NCBI RefSeq assembly: GCF_034674885.1
Contig: NZ_JAUCDS010000021.1
Location: forward strand, 1-54,208
DNA from: Castellaniella sp034674885
Lineage (GTDB): Bacteria; Pseudomonadota; Gammaproteobacteria; Burkholderiales; Burkholderiaceae_B
Reading direction: 5' to 3'
DNA: 54,208 nucleotides
Below are positions 45,604-54,208 of this stretch, in pieces. Both the position numbers and the translations under genes were made by a program. The notes under the pieces are model-generated. The model saw only the letters and a program-made list of their open reading frames with translations, was not told where the DNA came from and made no database searches. The first letter of the stretch is position 1; every line of letters begins with the position of its first letter.

Positions 45604-46272
45604 TCATTCAAAAAGTGTGTCGCCCGCCCAGGCGCGATGTTCGACGCCGGCTACCCGGACGCAGCCGCCTTCTTCCAGCGCCACCCGGCCTTCGGCCAGC
45701 CAGCGCAGCACCTGCGCATAGACCCGATGTTCGATCGGCAGCAGGCGTGCCGCCAGGCTGTCGGGCGTGTCGGAAGCCCCCACCGGGATGGCGCCCTGGG
45801 CGATGATGGGGCCATGATCCAGCACGGGTGTGACGAAATGGACGGTGCAGCCATGCCACTGCACCCCCTGGGCCAGCGCCTGCTGGTGCGTGTGCAGACC
45901 CGGAAAAGCCGGCAACAGGGAGGGATGGATATTGATGATGCGACCGTCGAAATGGCGCACGAAATCGCTGCCCAGCACCCGCATGAAACCGGCCAGCAGG
46001 ATGAAGTCCGGCGCCAGGGCGTCCAGCCGCGCCAGCAAAGCCGCATCGAAGGCATCACGGCTTTCGAAATCCCTGTGCGACAGGCATTCGACCGGCAGGC
46101 CTCTTGCACGCGCCCAGTCCAGCCCCGCTGCATCGGCCCGGTTGGACAGCACCGTGCACACTTGGACAGGCAGATGATCCGCAGCCACGGCATCCACCAG
46201 CGCCTGCATGTTCGAGCCTCGGCCCGAAATCAGGATGGCCACCCGCAACGGCTGTTCGGGGGTATGCTCCAT
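45604..46272 (-). CDS. purN: Phosphoribosylglycinamide formyltransferase 1
   Basis: A 222-residue enzyme that transfers the formyl group of 10-formyl-THF to GAR in purine synthesis. Phosphate-binding ISGRGSNMQAL is at 15-25. The catalytic set is N114, H116 (INIHPSLLP) and D152 (TPVLDHGPI), with the spacing of E. coli PurN (106, 108, 144). Start ATG 46272 was chosen for GGAG 8-11 nt upstream; ATG 46290 would add six residues without an SD. It is divergent from ribF. Confidence 0.95.
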   Translation of the reverse strand: MEHTPEQPLRVAILISGRGSNMQALVDAVAADHLPVQVCTVLSNRADAAGLDWARARGLPVECLSHRDFESRDAFDAALLARLDALAPDFILLAGFMRVLGSDFVRHFDGRIINIHPSLLPAFPGLHTHQQALAQGVQWHGCTVHFVTPVLDHGPIIAQGAIPVGASDTPDSLAARLLPIEHRVYAQVLRWLAEGRVALEEGGCVRVAGVEHRAWAGDTLFE

Positions 46273-46328
46273 GCGCGTGCTCTCCGACATAAAATCACAG
46301 CCAAACGTGAAATTGTAAACTCTTCGAC

Positions 46329-47294
46329 GTGAAACCCGTTCCCCGCCTCTACCGCGCACTTCCCCGGCGCGACACCACCGCCCCCAGCGCCCTGACCATC
46401 GGCAACTTCGATGGCGTGCACCGGGGGCACCAGGCCATCCTGGCGCAAGTGCGCAGCCAGGCGCAGGCGCGGGGGCTGGAACCCTCGGTCATGACCTTTG
46501 CCCCCCACCCCAGGGCGTTCTTCGCGCGACGGGGCGGCCGGCCGGAACTCGTCCCCACCCAGATCAGCAGCCTGCGCGACAAAGTCGCCCTGCTCGCGGC
46601 CCAGGGCATGCGCCAGATCGTCATCCAGCGCTTTGACCAGTCCCTGGCCGACATGAGCGCGGAAGACTTCATCCGCCAGCTGCTGGTACGGGGCCTGAAC
46701 ACCCGCTGGCTGCTGGTCGGCGAAGATTTCCGCTACGGGCACAAGCGCAGCGGCGACATCGACCTGCTGCGTCGCCTGGGTCGGGAACACGGCTTTGCAG
46801 TGGACACCATCGCCGACGTCCACGACGGCAACGGGCAGCGAATCTCCAGTTCGGCCCTGCGCACCGCCCTGGCCGTGGGCAATCTGGCGCACAGCAGCGA
46901 ACTGCTGGGCGGCCCCTTTCGCATCACTGGCCATGTCATCCACGGCCAGAAACTGGGGCGCGACCTGGGTTTCCCGACGCTGAACCTGCGCGTACCCGCC
47001 CCCTGCGCAGCGCGCTCGGGCATCTACATCGTGCGCGTGCACGGCCTGCAGGACACCCCGCTGCCGGGGGTTGCCAGCCTGGGCGTGCGGCCTACCGTGA
47101 CCCGCGACGGTCCCCTGCTGCTCGAGACCCACATCCTCGATCAGCAGGTAAACGCCTACGGTAAACTGGTGTGCGTCGAATTCCTCGAATTTCTGCGCGA
47201 CGAGGAATCCTTTCCCGACTTAACCACTCTGATCGCCGCCATCCGCCAGGACGTGCAAGGCGCTCGCGACTATTTCGCCTCCCATGGACTATAG
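46329..47294 (+). CDS. ribF: Bifunctional riboflavin kinase / FAD synthetase
   Basis: A 321-residue enzyme making FMN, then FAD. The N-terminal nucleotidyltransferase domain has TIGNFDGVHRGHQAIL (about 23-38). The C-terminal kinase domain has GRDLGFPTLNLRVP with the metal/ATP-binding TLN. The start is GTG 46329. The stop overlaps the ileS start by 11 nt. The order ribF-ileS-lspA is conserved across many proteobacteria. Confidence 0.95.
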   Translation: MKPVPRLYRALPRRDTTAPSALTIGNFDGVHRGHQAILAQVRSQAQARGLEPSVMTFAPHPRAFFARRGGRPELVPTQISSLRDKVALLAAQGMRQIVIQRFDQSLADMSAEDFIRQLLVRGLNTRWLLVGEDFRYGHKRSGDIDLLRRLGREHGFAVDTIADVHDGNGQRISSSALRTALAVGNLAHSSELLGGPFRITGHVIHGQKLGRDLGFPTLNLRVPAPCAARSGIYIVRVHGLQDTPLPGVASLGVRPTVTRDGPLLLETHILDQQVNAYGKLVCVEFLEFLRDEESFPDLTTLIAAIRQDVQGARDYFASHGL

Positions 47295-50124
47295 AGACAC
47301 CCTGAATCTGCCCGAATCCCCTTTCCCCATGCGGGGCAACCTGGCCAAACGCGAGCCAGGCTGGATCGCCGCCTGGGAGGAAAAAAAGATTTACGCAGTC
47401 ATTCGGGCAGCCGCCCAGGGACGGCCGAAATTCATCCTGCACGACGGGCCGCCGTATGCCAACGGCGACATCCACATCGGCCACGCCGTCAACAAGATCC
47501 TCAAGGACATCATCGTCAAGAGCCGCGACATGGCGGGCTTTGACGCTCAATACGTGCCCGGCTGGGATTGCCACGGCATGCCGATCGAGATCCAGATCGA
47601 AAAGAAATACGGCAAGCACCTGCCGGTCGCCGAAGTCCAGGCCAAGGCCCGCGCCTACGCCGCCGAACAGATCGAACGCCAGCGCACGGATTTCAAGCGC
47701 CTGGGAGTGCTGGGCGAATGGGACAACCCCTACCTGACCATGAACCCGCACAACGAAGCGGACGAACTGCGAGCCCTGGCCCGCATCATGGAAAAAGGTT
47801 TTGTCTTTCGCGGCCTGAAGCCGGTCAATTGGTGCTTTGACTGCGGCTCGGCCCTGGCCGAGGCCGAAGTCGAATACGCCGACCGCAAGGACCCCTCCGT
47901 GGACGTGGCCTTCGCCTTCGATGACCGCGCCGCCGTGGCTCGCACCTTCGGCCTGACAGGGGAAACCGACGCCGGCGCCATCGTCATCTGGACGACCACG
48001 CCCTGGACCATTCCAGCCAACCAGGCGCTCAACATCCACCCCGACCACGAATACGCGCTGGTCCGATTGCGCGAACCCCGCGCCACCGGCCCGCTGTTGA
48101 TCGTCGCCAGCGAGCTGGCCGAATCCTGCCTGCAGCGCTGGGGGCTGGAAGGCGAGATCGTCGCCCGCACATCAGGCAAGGCTCTGGCCGGCCTGAAGTT
48201 CCGCCACCCACTGTACGACGTGGATGCCGGCTACCGCCGCCTGTCTCCCATCTACCTGGGCGACTACGTCACCCTGGACTCGGGCACCGGCATCGTGCAC
48301 TCGGCCCCGGCCTACGGTGTAGAGGACTTCATTTCCTGCAAGGCGCACGGCCTGAGCGACGCAGACATGCTCAACCCCGTCATGGGCAACGGCCACTATG
48401 CCGACAGCCTGCCGCTCTTTGGCGGCGAGCTGATCTGGAAGGCCAACCCGAAGATCGTCGACGCCCTGCGCGAGGCCGGGAGCCTGCTGCATACCGAATC
48501 GCACGCCCACAGCTACATGCATTGCTGGCGCCACAAGACCCCCATCATCTATCGCGCCACCAGCCAGTGGTTCGCCGGGATGGACGTGCAACCGGCCGAA
48601 GGCCCGACCCTGCGCGAGATGGCCCTGAAGGGCGTGGACGACACGGCTTTCTACCCCGCCTGGGGCCGCGCCCGGCTGCACGCCATGATCGCCAACCGTC
48701 CTGACTGGACACTGTCGCGTCAGCGCCAGTGGGGCGTACCCATGGCCTTTTTCGTGCACAAGGAAACCGGCGCCCTGCATCCGCGCACGCCGGAATTGCT
48801 GGACCGGGTGGCCGAACGCGTCGAGCGCGACGGCATCGAGGCCTGGCAGACCCTGGATCCTCGCGATCTGCTGGGTGACGAGGCCGACCTGTACGAAAAG
48901 AACCGCGACACGCTGGACGTCTGGTTCGATTCCGGCACGACCCACGCCACAGTGCTGGGTGGCCAGGACCACTGCCTGAAGGGGTCCCACGCCAGCCAGC
49001 TGGCCTGGCCGGCCGACCTCTACCTGGAAGGCTCCGACCAGCACCGAGGCTGGTTCCATTCGTCCCTGCTGACGGGCTGCATGCTGTACGGGCGCCCGCC
49101 CTACAAGGCCCTGCTGACCCACGGCTTCGTGGTCGATGGCCAGGGCAAGAAAATGAGCAAGTCCGTGGGCAACGTAGTCTACCCACAAGAAATCGCCAAC
49201 TCTCTGGGCGCGGAGATCCTGCGCCTGTGGACCGCGTCCACCGACTACTCCGGCGAACTGTCGATCTCCAAGCAGATCCTGGACCGGGTCGTCGAATCCT
49301 ACCGGCGCATCCGCAACACGCTGAAGTTCCTGCTGGGCAATCTGGTGGACTTCGACCCTTCCACGGACCTGCTGGCACCCGACGAACTGCTGGAGATCGA
49401 CCGCTATGCCCTGCAGATGACCGCCGCCATGCAGGCCGAGGTCCTGTCTGCCTACGAACGCTACGAATTCCACACGGCCGTCGCCCGCCTGCAGATCTTC
49501 TGTTCCGAAGACCTGGGCGCCTTCTATCTGGACATCCTGAAGGACCGCCTGTACACCACGGGCAAGAACAGCGCCGCCCGGCGCGCCGCCCAGACCGCCC
49601 TGCATCACATCACGCACACATTGCTGAAACTGCTGGCCCCGATCCTGTCGTTCACCGTCGAAGAAGCCTGGGCCGACCTGGGCGGCAACACGGCCTCGCC
49701 CACGATCTTCACGGAACGGTTCCACACCGTGCCCGTGCCGGCCGACGCGACCCCGCTGGCCGCCCGCTGGTCCCGTCTGCGCGAGATCCGCGCCGACACC
49801 ATGCGCGAAATCGAAGCCGTGCGCGCACGCGGGGAAATCGGTTCGTCGCTGGCGGCGGAAGTCGACTATCGCGCCGGTGGCGACGACCTGGCCCTGCTGC
49901 AAAGCCTGGGCGAGGACCTGCGCTTCGTCATGCTGGTGTCGCGCGCCGACGTGCACGCCGCCGAGGGCACCCTGGGGATCCAGGTGCAGGCCACGACACA
50001 CGAGAAATGCGGACGCTGCTGGCATCACCGGGCCGATGTCGGCCACGACGAACAGCACCCGGAACTGTGCGGGCGCTGCGTCGACAATCTGTTCGGCGAC
50101 GGCGAACAGCGCAGCCATGCCTGA
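47284..50124 (+). CDS. ileS: Isoleucyl-tRNA synthetase
   Basis: A 946-residue class I synthetase. HIGH is at 64-67 (GDIHIGHAVN) and KMSKS at 623-627. The editing domain CP1 lies between (about 200-400; TTPWTIPANQALNIHP). The C-terminal zinc finger has cysteines 909, 912, 929 and 932 (CGRC...CGRC), as in bacterial type 1 IleRS. It overlaps ribF by 11 nt and lspA by 8 nt, so translation is probably coupled. Confidence 0.97.
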   Translation: MDYRDTLNLPESPFPMRGNLAKREPGWIAAWEEKKIYAVIRAAAQGRPKFILHDGPPYANGDIHIGHAVNKILKDIIVKSRDMAGFDAQYVPGWDCHGMPIEIQIEKKYGKHLPVAEVQAKARAYAAEQIERQRTDFKRLGVLGEWDNPYLTMNPHNEADELRALARIMEKGFVFRGLKPVNWCFDCGSALAEAEVEYADRKDPSVDVAFAFDDRAAVARTFGLTGETDAGAIVIWTTTPWTIPANQALNIHPDHEYALVRLREPRATGPLLIVASELAESCLQRWGLEGEIVARTSGKALAGLKFRHPLYDVDAGYRRLSPIYLGDYVTLDSGTGIVHSAPAYGVEDFISCKAHGLSDADMLNPVMGNGHYADSLPLFGGELIWKANPKIVDALREAGSLLHTESHAHSYMHCWRHKTPIIYRATSQWFAGMDVQPAEGPTLREMALKGVDDTAFYPAWGRARLHAMIANRPDWTLSRQRQWGVPMAFFVHKETGALHPRTPELLDRVAERVERDGIEAWQTLDPRDLLGDEADLYEKNRDTLDVWFDSGTTHATVLGGQDHCLKGSHASQLAWPADLYLEGSDQHRGWFHSSLLTGCMLYGRPPYKALLTHGFVVDGQGKKMSKSVGNVVYPQEIANSLGAEILRLWTASTDYSGELSISKQILDRVVESYRRIRNTLKFLLGNLVDFDPSTDLLAPDELLEIDRYALQMTAAMQAEVLSAYERYEFHTAVARLQIFCSEDLGAFYLDILKDRLYTTGKNSAARRAAQTALHHITHTLLKLLAPILSFTVEEAWADLGGNTASPTIFTERFHTVPVPADATPLAARWSRLREIRADTMREIEAVRARGEIGSSLAAEVDYRAGGDDLALLQSLGEDLRFVMLVSRADVHAAEGTLGIQVQATTHEKCGRCWHHRADVGHDEQHPELCGRCVDNLFGDGEQRSHA

Positions 50125-50638
50125 GGCCTTGACTTCCGACCCGACGCGCGGGCGCCGCTGGCAGTCGCTGGCGGGATGGCTGCTGATCGCCGCCGTGCTG
50201 GTGCTGCTGGACCAGGCCACCAAGGCCTGGGTCCTGCACAGCATGGCCTACGCCCAACGCATCCCCGTCCTGCCGGTCTTCGACCTGACCCTGTTGTTCA
50301 ATACCGGGGCTGCCTTCAGCTTCCTGGCCGATGGCGGCGGCGCCCAGCGCTGGCTGTTCACGGGGATCGCTGCAATCGCCGCCGTCCTGATCCTGCGCTG
50401 GCTCTACACCCACACCGGCCAGCGACTGCTGTGCGCGGCCCTGGCCGGCATTCTGGGCGGCGCCCTGGGCAACGCCCTGGACCGCCTGATGCACGGCCAC
50501 GTGGTCGATTTCCTGCTGTTCTACTGGCGGGACTGGTACTTCCCGGCCTTCAACCTGGCCGACATCGCCATCACCTGCGGCGCCGGGCTGCTGATCCTGG
50601 ACGAGATCCTGCGCAGCCGCCGCGCCCATCGATCATAG
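50117..50638 (+). CDS. lspA: Lipoprotein signal peptidase (signal peptidase II)
   Basis: A 173-residue inner-membrane aspartic protease that removes the signal peptide from prolipoproteins. Four membrane helices are visible. The catalytic aspartates are D122 (GNALDRLMHG) and D149 (FNLADIAI). The start ATG 50117 lies within the ileS end, 8 nt overlap; the longer frame upstream is inside ileS and rejected. Confidence 0.95.
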   Translation: MPEALTSDPTRGRRWQSLAGWLLIAAVLVLLDQATKAWVLHSMAYAQRIPVLPVFDLTLLFNTGAAFSFLADGGGAQRWLFTGIAAIAAVLILRWLYTHTGQRLLCAALAGILGGALGNALDRLMHGHVVDFLLFYWRDWYFPAFNLADIAITCGAGLLILDEILRSRRAHRS

Positions 50639-50648
50639 GGGACCCGCC

Positions 50649-51851
50649 ATGCCGGATCTATCGGGCAAACGCATCATCCTGGGACTGACGGGCGGCATCG
50701 CCTGCTACAAATCCGCCGAACTGCTGCGCCGTCTGCAGGACGAAGGCGCCACGGTGGACGTCGTCATGACCGAGGCCGCCACCGGCTTCATCACGCCGGC
50801 GACGATGCAGGCGCTGTCCGGACGCCCCGTCTGGATCGACCAATGGGACAGCCGGATGGACAACCGCATGGCCCACATCAACCTGACGCGCGGCGCCGAC
50901 GCCGTGCTGATCGTGCCGGCCAGCACCGACTTCCTGGCAAAGCTGGCCCACGGCCTGGCCGACGACCTGCTGGCGACCCTGTGTGTGGCCCGAGGCGCGG
51001 TGCCGCTGCTGGCGGCGCCCGCCATGAATCACGAGATGTGGACTCACCCGGCCACCCAGCGCAACGCCGCCCAGCTGCGGGCCGACGGCGTCACCCTGAT
51101 CGGCCCGGCCGAAGGCAGCCAGGCCTGCGGGGAAAGCGGCTCTGGCCGCATGATGGAACCAGACCAGATCCTGCGCGCCGTGATCGCATTTTTCCAGCCC
51201 AAGATCCTGGCAGGACGGCGCGTGCTGCTGACGGCAGGCCCCACCAGCGAGATCATCGACCCGGTGCGCGTCCTGACCAACCGCTCATCGGGGCGCATGG
51301 GCTATGCCCTGGCCAGGGCAGCCGCCGAAGCCGGTGCCCAGGTCACGCTGATCTCCGGCCCCACGGCCCTGCCATGCCCCGACGGGGTCACCCGCATCGA
51401 TGTCGTCCAGGCCCGCGACATGCACGCTGCCGCGCTGGCGCACGCTGCCGGCGCGCACCTGTTCATCGCCGTAGCGGCCGTTGCCGACTGGGGCATCGCC
51501 AACCCCTCCACCCTCAAACTGAAAAAGCAGGCCGGCAACCAGCCGCCCGCGTTGGATTTCGTCCAGAACCCCGACATTCTGGCCGATGTCGCCGCGCTGC
51601 CCGACGGCCCCTGGTGCGTAGGCTTCGCGGCCGAAACCGACCACCTGCACGAACACGCCCAGGCCAAGCGCCAGCGCAAGAACATCCCGGTGATCGTGGG
51701 CAATCTGGCCCAGCTGGCGATGGACGCCAGCGACACCGAACTGATCATCTTCGACGGCGACGGCGCGCATCCCCTGCCGCGCCAGGCCAAGCTGCAGGCA
51801 GCCCGACAGCTGCTGGCCTGGATTGCGCAACGCATGCCCCGACCCGCCTGA
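50649..51851 (+). CDS. coaBC: Bifunctional phosphopantothenoylcysteine decarboxylase/synthetase
   Basis: A 400-residue flavoprotein for two coenzyme A steps. The N-terminal CoaC part has the FMN-binding GLTGGIACYKSAELLRRL, catalytic His76 (RMAHINL), the PAMN motif (125-128, with N127) and Cys160 (GSQACGESGSGRM). The C-terminal CoaB part begins near residue 190 with VLLTAGPTSEIIDPVRVLTNRSSGRMG. It lies 10 nt after lspA, with SD AGGGGA, and precedes dut as in many proteobacteria. Confidence 0.96.
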   Translation: MPDLSGKRIILGLTGGIACYKSAELLRRLQDEGATVDVVMTEAATGFITPATMQALSGRPVWIDQWDSRMDNRMAHINLTRGADAVLIVPASTDFLAKLAHGLADDLLATLCVARGAVPLLAAPAMNHEMWTHPATQRNAAQLRADGVTLIGPAEGSQACGESGSGRMMEPDQILRAVIAFFQPKILAGRRVLLTAGPTSEIIDPVRVLTNRSSGRMGYALARAAAEAGAQVTLISGPTALPCPDGVTRIDVVQARDMHAAALAHAAGAHLFIAVAAVADWGIANPSTLKLKKQAGNQPPALDFVQNPDILADVAALPDGPWCVGFAAETDHLHEHAQAKRQRKNIPVIVGNLAQLAMDASDTELIIFDGDGAHPLPRQAKLQAARQLLAWIAQRMPRPA

Positions 51852-51880
51852 ACCCTTTCCTATCCCGGATACACGACACC

Positions 51881-52348
51881 ATGCATCGACGACTCATCCA
51901 GGCCCGCATCGTCAACCCCTTGCTGGGCACGGACGCCATTCCCCTGCCAGACTACGCCACCAGCGGTTCGGCCGCCATGGACCTGCGCGCCTGCCTGGAT
52001 GCCCCCCAGACACTGTCGCCGGGCGAGCGCCTGCCCGTCCCCACCGGCCTGGCGCTGAACATGATGGACCCGGGGCTGGTCGCCATCGTCGCCTCGCGCT
52101 CGGGGCTGTCTCTCAAGCACGGCATCCGCGTAGCCCAGGGCATCGGTGTCATCGATGCCGACTACCACGGTGAAATCAAGGTGCTGCTGACCAACGACAG
52201 CGATCAGGCGTACACGATCCAGCCTGGCGAGCGCATCGCCCAGCTGCTGTTCCAGCCTGTCGTACAGGTCGGTCTGCACCTGACGGATGTCTTTGACACC
52301 GAAACGGAACGCGGCGCGGGCGGTTTCGGCAGCACCGGCCGACAGTAG
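51881..52348 (+). CDS. dut: dUTP diphosphatase (dUTPase)
   Basis: A 155-residue trimeric enzyme that converts dUTP to dUMP and pyrophosphate, keeping uracil out of DNA. The five motifs are seen: SGSAAMDLRAC, SRSGLSLKHG, GVIDADYHGEIKVLL, PGERIAQLLF and the flexible C-terminal RGAGGFGSTG. It lies 29 nt after coaBC. The open frame extends far upstream inside coaBC; only the ATG at 51881 fits the family. Confidence 0.97.
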   Translation: MHRRLIQARIVNPLLGTDAIPLPDYATSGSAAMDLRACLDAPQTLSPGERLPVPTGLALNMMDPGLVAIVASRSGLSLKHGIRVAQGIGVIDADYHGEIKVLLTNDSDQAYTIQPGERIAQLLFQPVVQVGLHLTDVFDTETERGAGGFGSTGRQ

Positions 52349-52666
52349 GCTGCAATTCTCGCCCCATCCGGCCATCAGGGCACCCGGAACCCATATTAGT
52401 AAAACCCCTGGTTGTACCTGCTTGCAACGGTAGTTAAACTTTAGAACGGTTTTGTAGACCTCGATGGGTTGCACCTTTGGCACAACCATCCACACCGAGG
52501 CCTGCCGAATCCAGCCGGGACTTCCCAAAACGAACGCTCAGGCCGTTGTTTCCGCAGCGGTTGGCGCCTTCCGCCTCCGGGGATACCCCAATAGTGCCAC
52601 CAGCACGGTATTAATATATTACGAATATATGGTTCCATCCGGGTCCATGCAAAGGAGAATCCAGAC
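52349..52666 (+). other. 318-bp gene-free leader/promoter region of the liv operon
   Basis: No gene is seen. A long imperfect hairpin is present: CCTCG and GATGGGTTG (52459-52471) pair with CAACCATC (52483-52490) and CGAGG (52496-52500). Further on is an AT-rich stretch (TATTAATATATTACGAATATATG, near 52608-52630) that may carry a -10 element. A good SD (AAAGGAG) lies before the next gene. Composition is clearly less GC-rich than the coding DNA around it. Confidence 0.5.
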
Positions 52667-53815
52667 ATGAGCAGGCTGACAAAACTTTCCACGCTTTCGG
52701 CGGCGGTTTCCTTGGCCCTGATGGGCATGGGCACTGCGGTCGCGGCTGACGGCCCGATCAAGATCGGGGTCCAGGCCCCCATTACCGGCGAATACGCCGC
52801 CGAGGGCCAGGGCATCGAAAACGGCGTCCGGCTGATCGCCAAACAGCACAACGATGCTGGCGGCGTACTGGGTCGCAAGATCGAAGTCATCGTCTGCGAC
52901 GATGAAGGCAAGGCCGCTCAGGCCGCCATCTGCGGTCGCAAACTGGTGAACGACGGTGTCATCGCCGTGATCGGCACGTACACCAGCGGCGCCGCCCTGG
53001 CTGCCGCTCCGATCTATTCCGCCGCCAACGTCATCCAGACATCCGACGGCACCAGCGACGAACTGACGCAAAAAGGCTGGAAGACCTTCTTCCGCAATGC
53101 GCCGCCCAACAGCGATGAGGCCGAATTCGTCGCCAACTACTTCGTCAAGGTCAAGCAGTACAAGCGCATCGCCGTGCTCAGCGATCACTCCAGCTACGCC
53201 ACGGGCCTGGCCAAAGCCACGATCGCCGCTCTGAAAAAAGACGGCGGCAACATCGTCGGCGAAGACTTCATCAACGCCGGCACGCAAGACTACAGCGCCG
53301 TGCTGACGAAACTGAAGTCCAAGACCCCGGACGTGCTGTTCTTCTCGGGCTACTACACTGATGGCGGCCTGATCCGCGCCCAGATGAAACAACTGGGCAT
53401 GGACGCCGTGTTCGTGGGTGGCGACGCCAACCAGAACGAGAACTTCGCCAAGATCGCCGGCAATGCCGCAGCAGGCGCCGTGATCGTCAACGTGCCGGCG
53501 CCGGAAAATCTGCCCTACCCGGAAGCCAAGCAGTTCCTGGCTGACTACACCAAGGCCTTCGGCGCACCGCCTCCCAGCATCTACACGCTGACCAATGCGG
53601 ACGGCTTCCGCGCCGTAATTGCCGCCATCGAGGCCACCAAGAGCACAGATACCGCCAAGCTCATCCCCTGGCTGCACGACATGAAGCAGCCCTTTGCAGG
53701 CCTGACCGGCCCCTTCACCTGGGACGACAAGGGCGAACGCATCGGCAGCCCGATGTCGGCCTTCGAGGTCCTGGCTGGCGGCGGCTACAAGACCATCTAC
53801 CCGGCCGACAAATAA
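52667..53815 (+). CDS. Branched-chain amino-acid ABC transporter binding protein (LivK/LivJ-like)
   Basis: A 382-residue periplasmic receptor. The signal peptide (LSAAVSLALMGMGTAVAAD) ends at an AXA site. The mature protein starts GPIKIGVQAPITGEYAAEGQGIENGVRL, typical of LIV-binding proteins. Two cysteines in VIVCDDEGKAAQAAIC correspond to the conserved disulfide. The SD AAAGGAG lies before ATG 52667. A LivH-type permease follows after 256 bp of repeats. Ligand is probably Leu/Ile/Val, though related receptors bind other amides and aromatics. Confidence 0.92.
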   Translation: MSRLTKLSTLSAAVSLALMGMGTAVAADGPIKIGVQAPITGEYAAEGQGIENGVRLIAKQHNDAGGVLGRKIEVIVCDDEGKAAQAAICGRKLVNDGVIAVIGTYTSGAALAAAPIYSAANVIQTSDGTSDELTQKGWKTFFRNAPPNSDEAEFVANYFVKVKQYKRIAVLSDHSSYATGLAKATIAALKKDGGNIVGEDFINAGTQDYSAVLTKLKSKTPDVLFFSGYYTDGGLIRAQMKQLGMDAVFVGGDANQNENFAKIAGNAAAGAVIVNVPAPENLPYPEAKQFLADYTKAFGAPPPSIYTLTNADGFRAVIAAIEATKSTDTAKLIPWLHDMKQPFAGLTGPFTWDDKGERIGSPMSAFEVLAGGGYKTIYPADK

Positions 53816-53825
53816 GGATGGCTCG

Positions 53826-53916
53826 GGCATAGGACAGTCCACTGCGGATCGTCCTATGCCAGACGAATCGGAGCGGCGCGCAAGCTGCAATGTGAGCGCA
53901 TTGCAGCTTGCGCGCC
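53826..53916 (+). repeat. Modular double-hairpin repeat, copy 3
   Basis: Hairpin A pairs GGCATAGGACAGTCC (53826-53840) with GGATCGTCCTATGCC (53846-53860) around loop ACTGC, with one mismatch and one G-T pair. The linker AGACGAATCGGAGC matches copies 1 and 2. Hairpin B is a perfect 18-bp stem, GGCGCGCAAGCTGCAATG (53875-53892) with its complement at 53899-53916 and a 6-nt loop. It lies 10 bp past the binding-protein stop and may slow 3' decay or limit read-through into livH. Confidence 0.75.
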
Positions 53917-53979
53917 ATCTCCGCCACTAGCGTTACATTAGCCCCTTCCCCGCCAAATCGGCCTTTTTCCCGCCGGGCA

Positions 53980-54011
53980 GCCCCAAGGGAAAAAGTGCCC
54001 CCTTGGGGGGC
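53980..54011 (+). repeat. GC-rich palindromic intergenic repeat
   Basis: CCCCAAGGG (53981-53989) and CCCTTGGGG (54000-54008) form a 9-bp stem around AAAAAGTGCC, followed by GGCAGC and, 20 bp on, GCGTGGGGGCCGC. This resembles short palindromic repeats I remember from intergenic regions of many Burkholderiales. It lies between the receptor and permease genes. Confidence 0.55.
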
Positions 54012-54071
54012 AGCAAACAGGCAACGCCTGTGCAGCGTGGGGGCCGCTTTCTCCACCACGGAAACCGATCG

Positions 54072-54208
54072 ATGGACTTTATCCTCCAGCAATTCATCAA
54101 CGGGGTCACGGTCGGGGGCATCTACGCCCTGATCGCCCTGGGCTACACGATGGTCTACGGGGTGCTGAAGATGATCAACTTCGCCCACGGCGACTTGTGC
54201 ATCCTGGG
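54072..54208 (+). CDS. livH: Branched-chain amino-acid ABC permease LivH, N-terminal part
   Basis: The first 45 codons run off the window. They read MDFILQQFINGVTVGGIYALIALG and on through YTMVYGVLKMINFAHGDL, the first helix and the conserved GxxKxxNFAHG segment of LivH permeases. It pairs with the receptor gene upstream; livM, livG and livF are expected next. The ATG at 54072 has no strong SD. Confidence 0.9.
   Translation, partial: MDFILQQFINGVTVGGIYALIALGYTMVYGVLKMINFAHGDLCIL

Noticed and set aside
52478..52492. TGGCAC resembling a sigma-54 -24 element before the liv receptor
   Set aside because: The matching GC at -12 (TTGC) is absent at the required spacing.

Overview
The window is GC-rich, densely coded chromosomal DNA. 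Its gene content and order point to a betaproteobacterium of the order Burkholderiales, most likely family Alcaligenaceae (Bordetella/Achromobacter/Castellaniella-like). This rests on conserved blocks: prfB-lysS, iscRSUA, tig-clpP-clpX-lon, dapD-dapE-prmB, and ribF-ileS-lspA-coaBC-dut. No phage, IS element, integrase, CRISPR array or rRNA operon was seen. One tRNA gene (Leu, anticodon UAG) is present.

Layout. 1-1.3 kb: the tail of a TRAP permease and a convergent TDT-family transporter. 1.4-4.2 kb: prfB, with its programmed +1 frameshift, and lysS. 4.2-6.8 kb: a short minus-strand isc operon (iscR-iscS-iscU-like-iscA) behind two tandem IscR type-1 sites. The scaffold protein has lost two key active-site residues. 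7-12.9 kb: a low-molecular-weight phosphatase, uvrB, an aromatic/aspartate aminotransferase, lexA with its SOS box, a small membrane protein and the wreck of an XRE/MmyB regulator. 13-18.9 kb: the proteostasis operon tig-clpP-clpX-lon. 19-26.2 kb: tRNA-Leu, a LysR regulator with a Cys-rich tail, and a divergent three-gene RND efflux operon. 26.2-30.6 kb: an EcsC-like protein, a solute-binding protein paired with an acyl-CoA synthetase, and a LysE exporter. 30.9-35.7 kb: dapD-dapE (lysine/diaminopimelate), prmB and an ABC-F ATPase. 35.9-40.4 kb: a tightly packed five-gene operon joining an AhpD-like protein, an atypical acyl-CoA-dehydrogenase-fold flavoprotein and a complete NitT/TauT-type ABC importer. 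40.4-46.3 kb, minus strand: a UvrD/Rep helicase, a fatty-acid desaturase, an RsmB-type methyltransferase and purN. 46.3-52.3 kb: ribF-ileS-lspA-coaBC-dut. 52.3-54.2 kb: the start of a liv-type branched-chain amino-acid ABC operon.

The items most worth a second look are: (i) the IscU homologue that has lost the Cys37 and Asp39 equivalents and the HscA-binding motif, in an operon without hscBA-fdx here; (ii) the AhpD/ACAD-like/NitT-TauT operon behind a palindromic operator, a candidate uncharacterised organosulfur or organonitrogen scavenging pathway; (iii) a family of modular double-hairpin repeats (three copies) whose stems differ in sequence but keep pairing; (iv) the Cys-rich tail of the LysR regulator next to the efflux operon.

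All calls come from reading the sequence and remembered family features. No database search was run.
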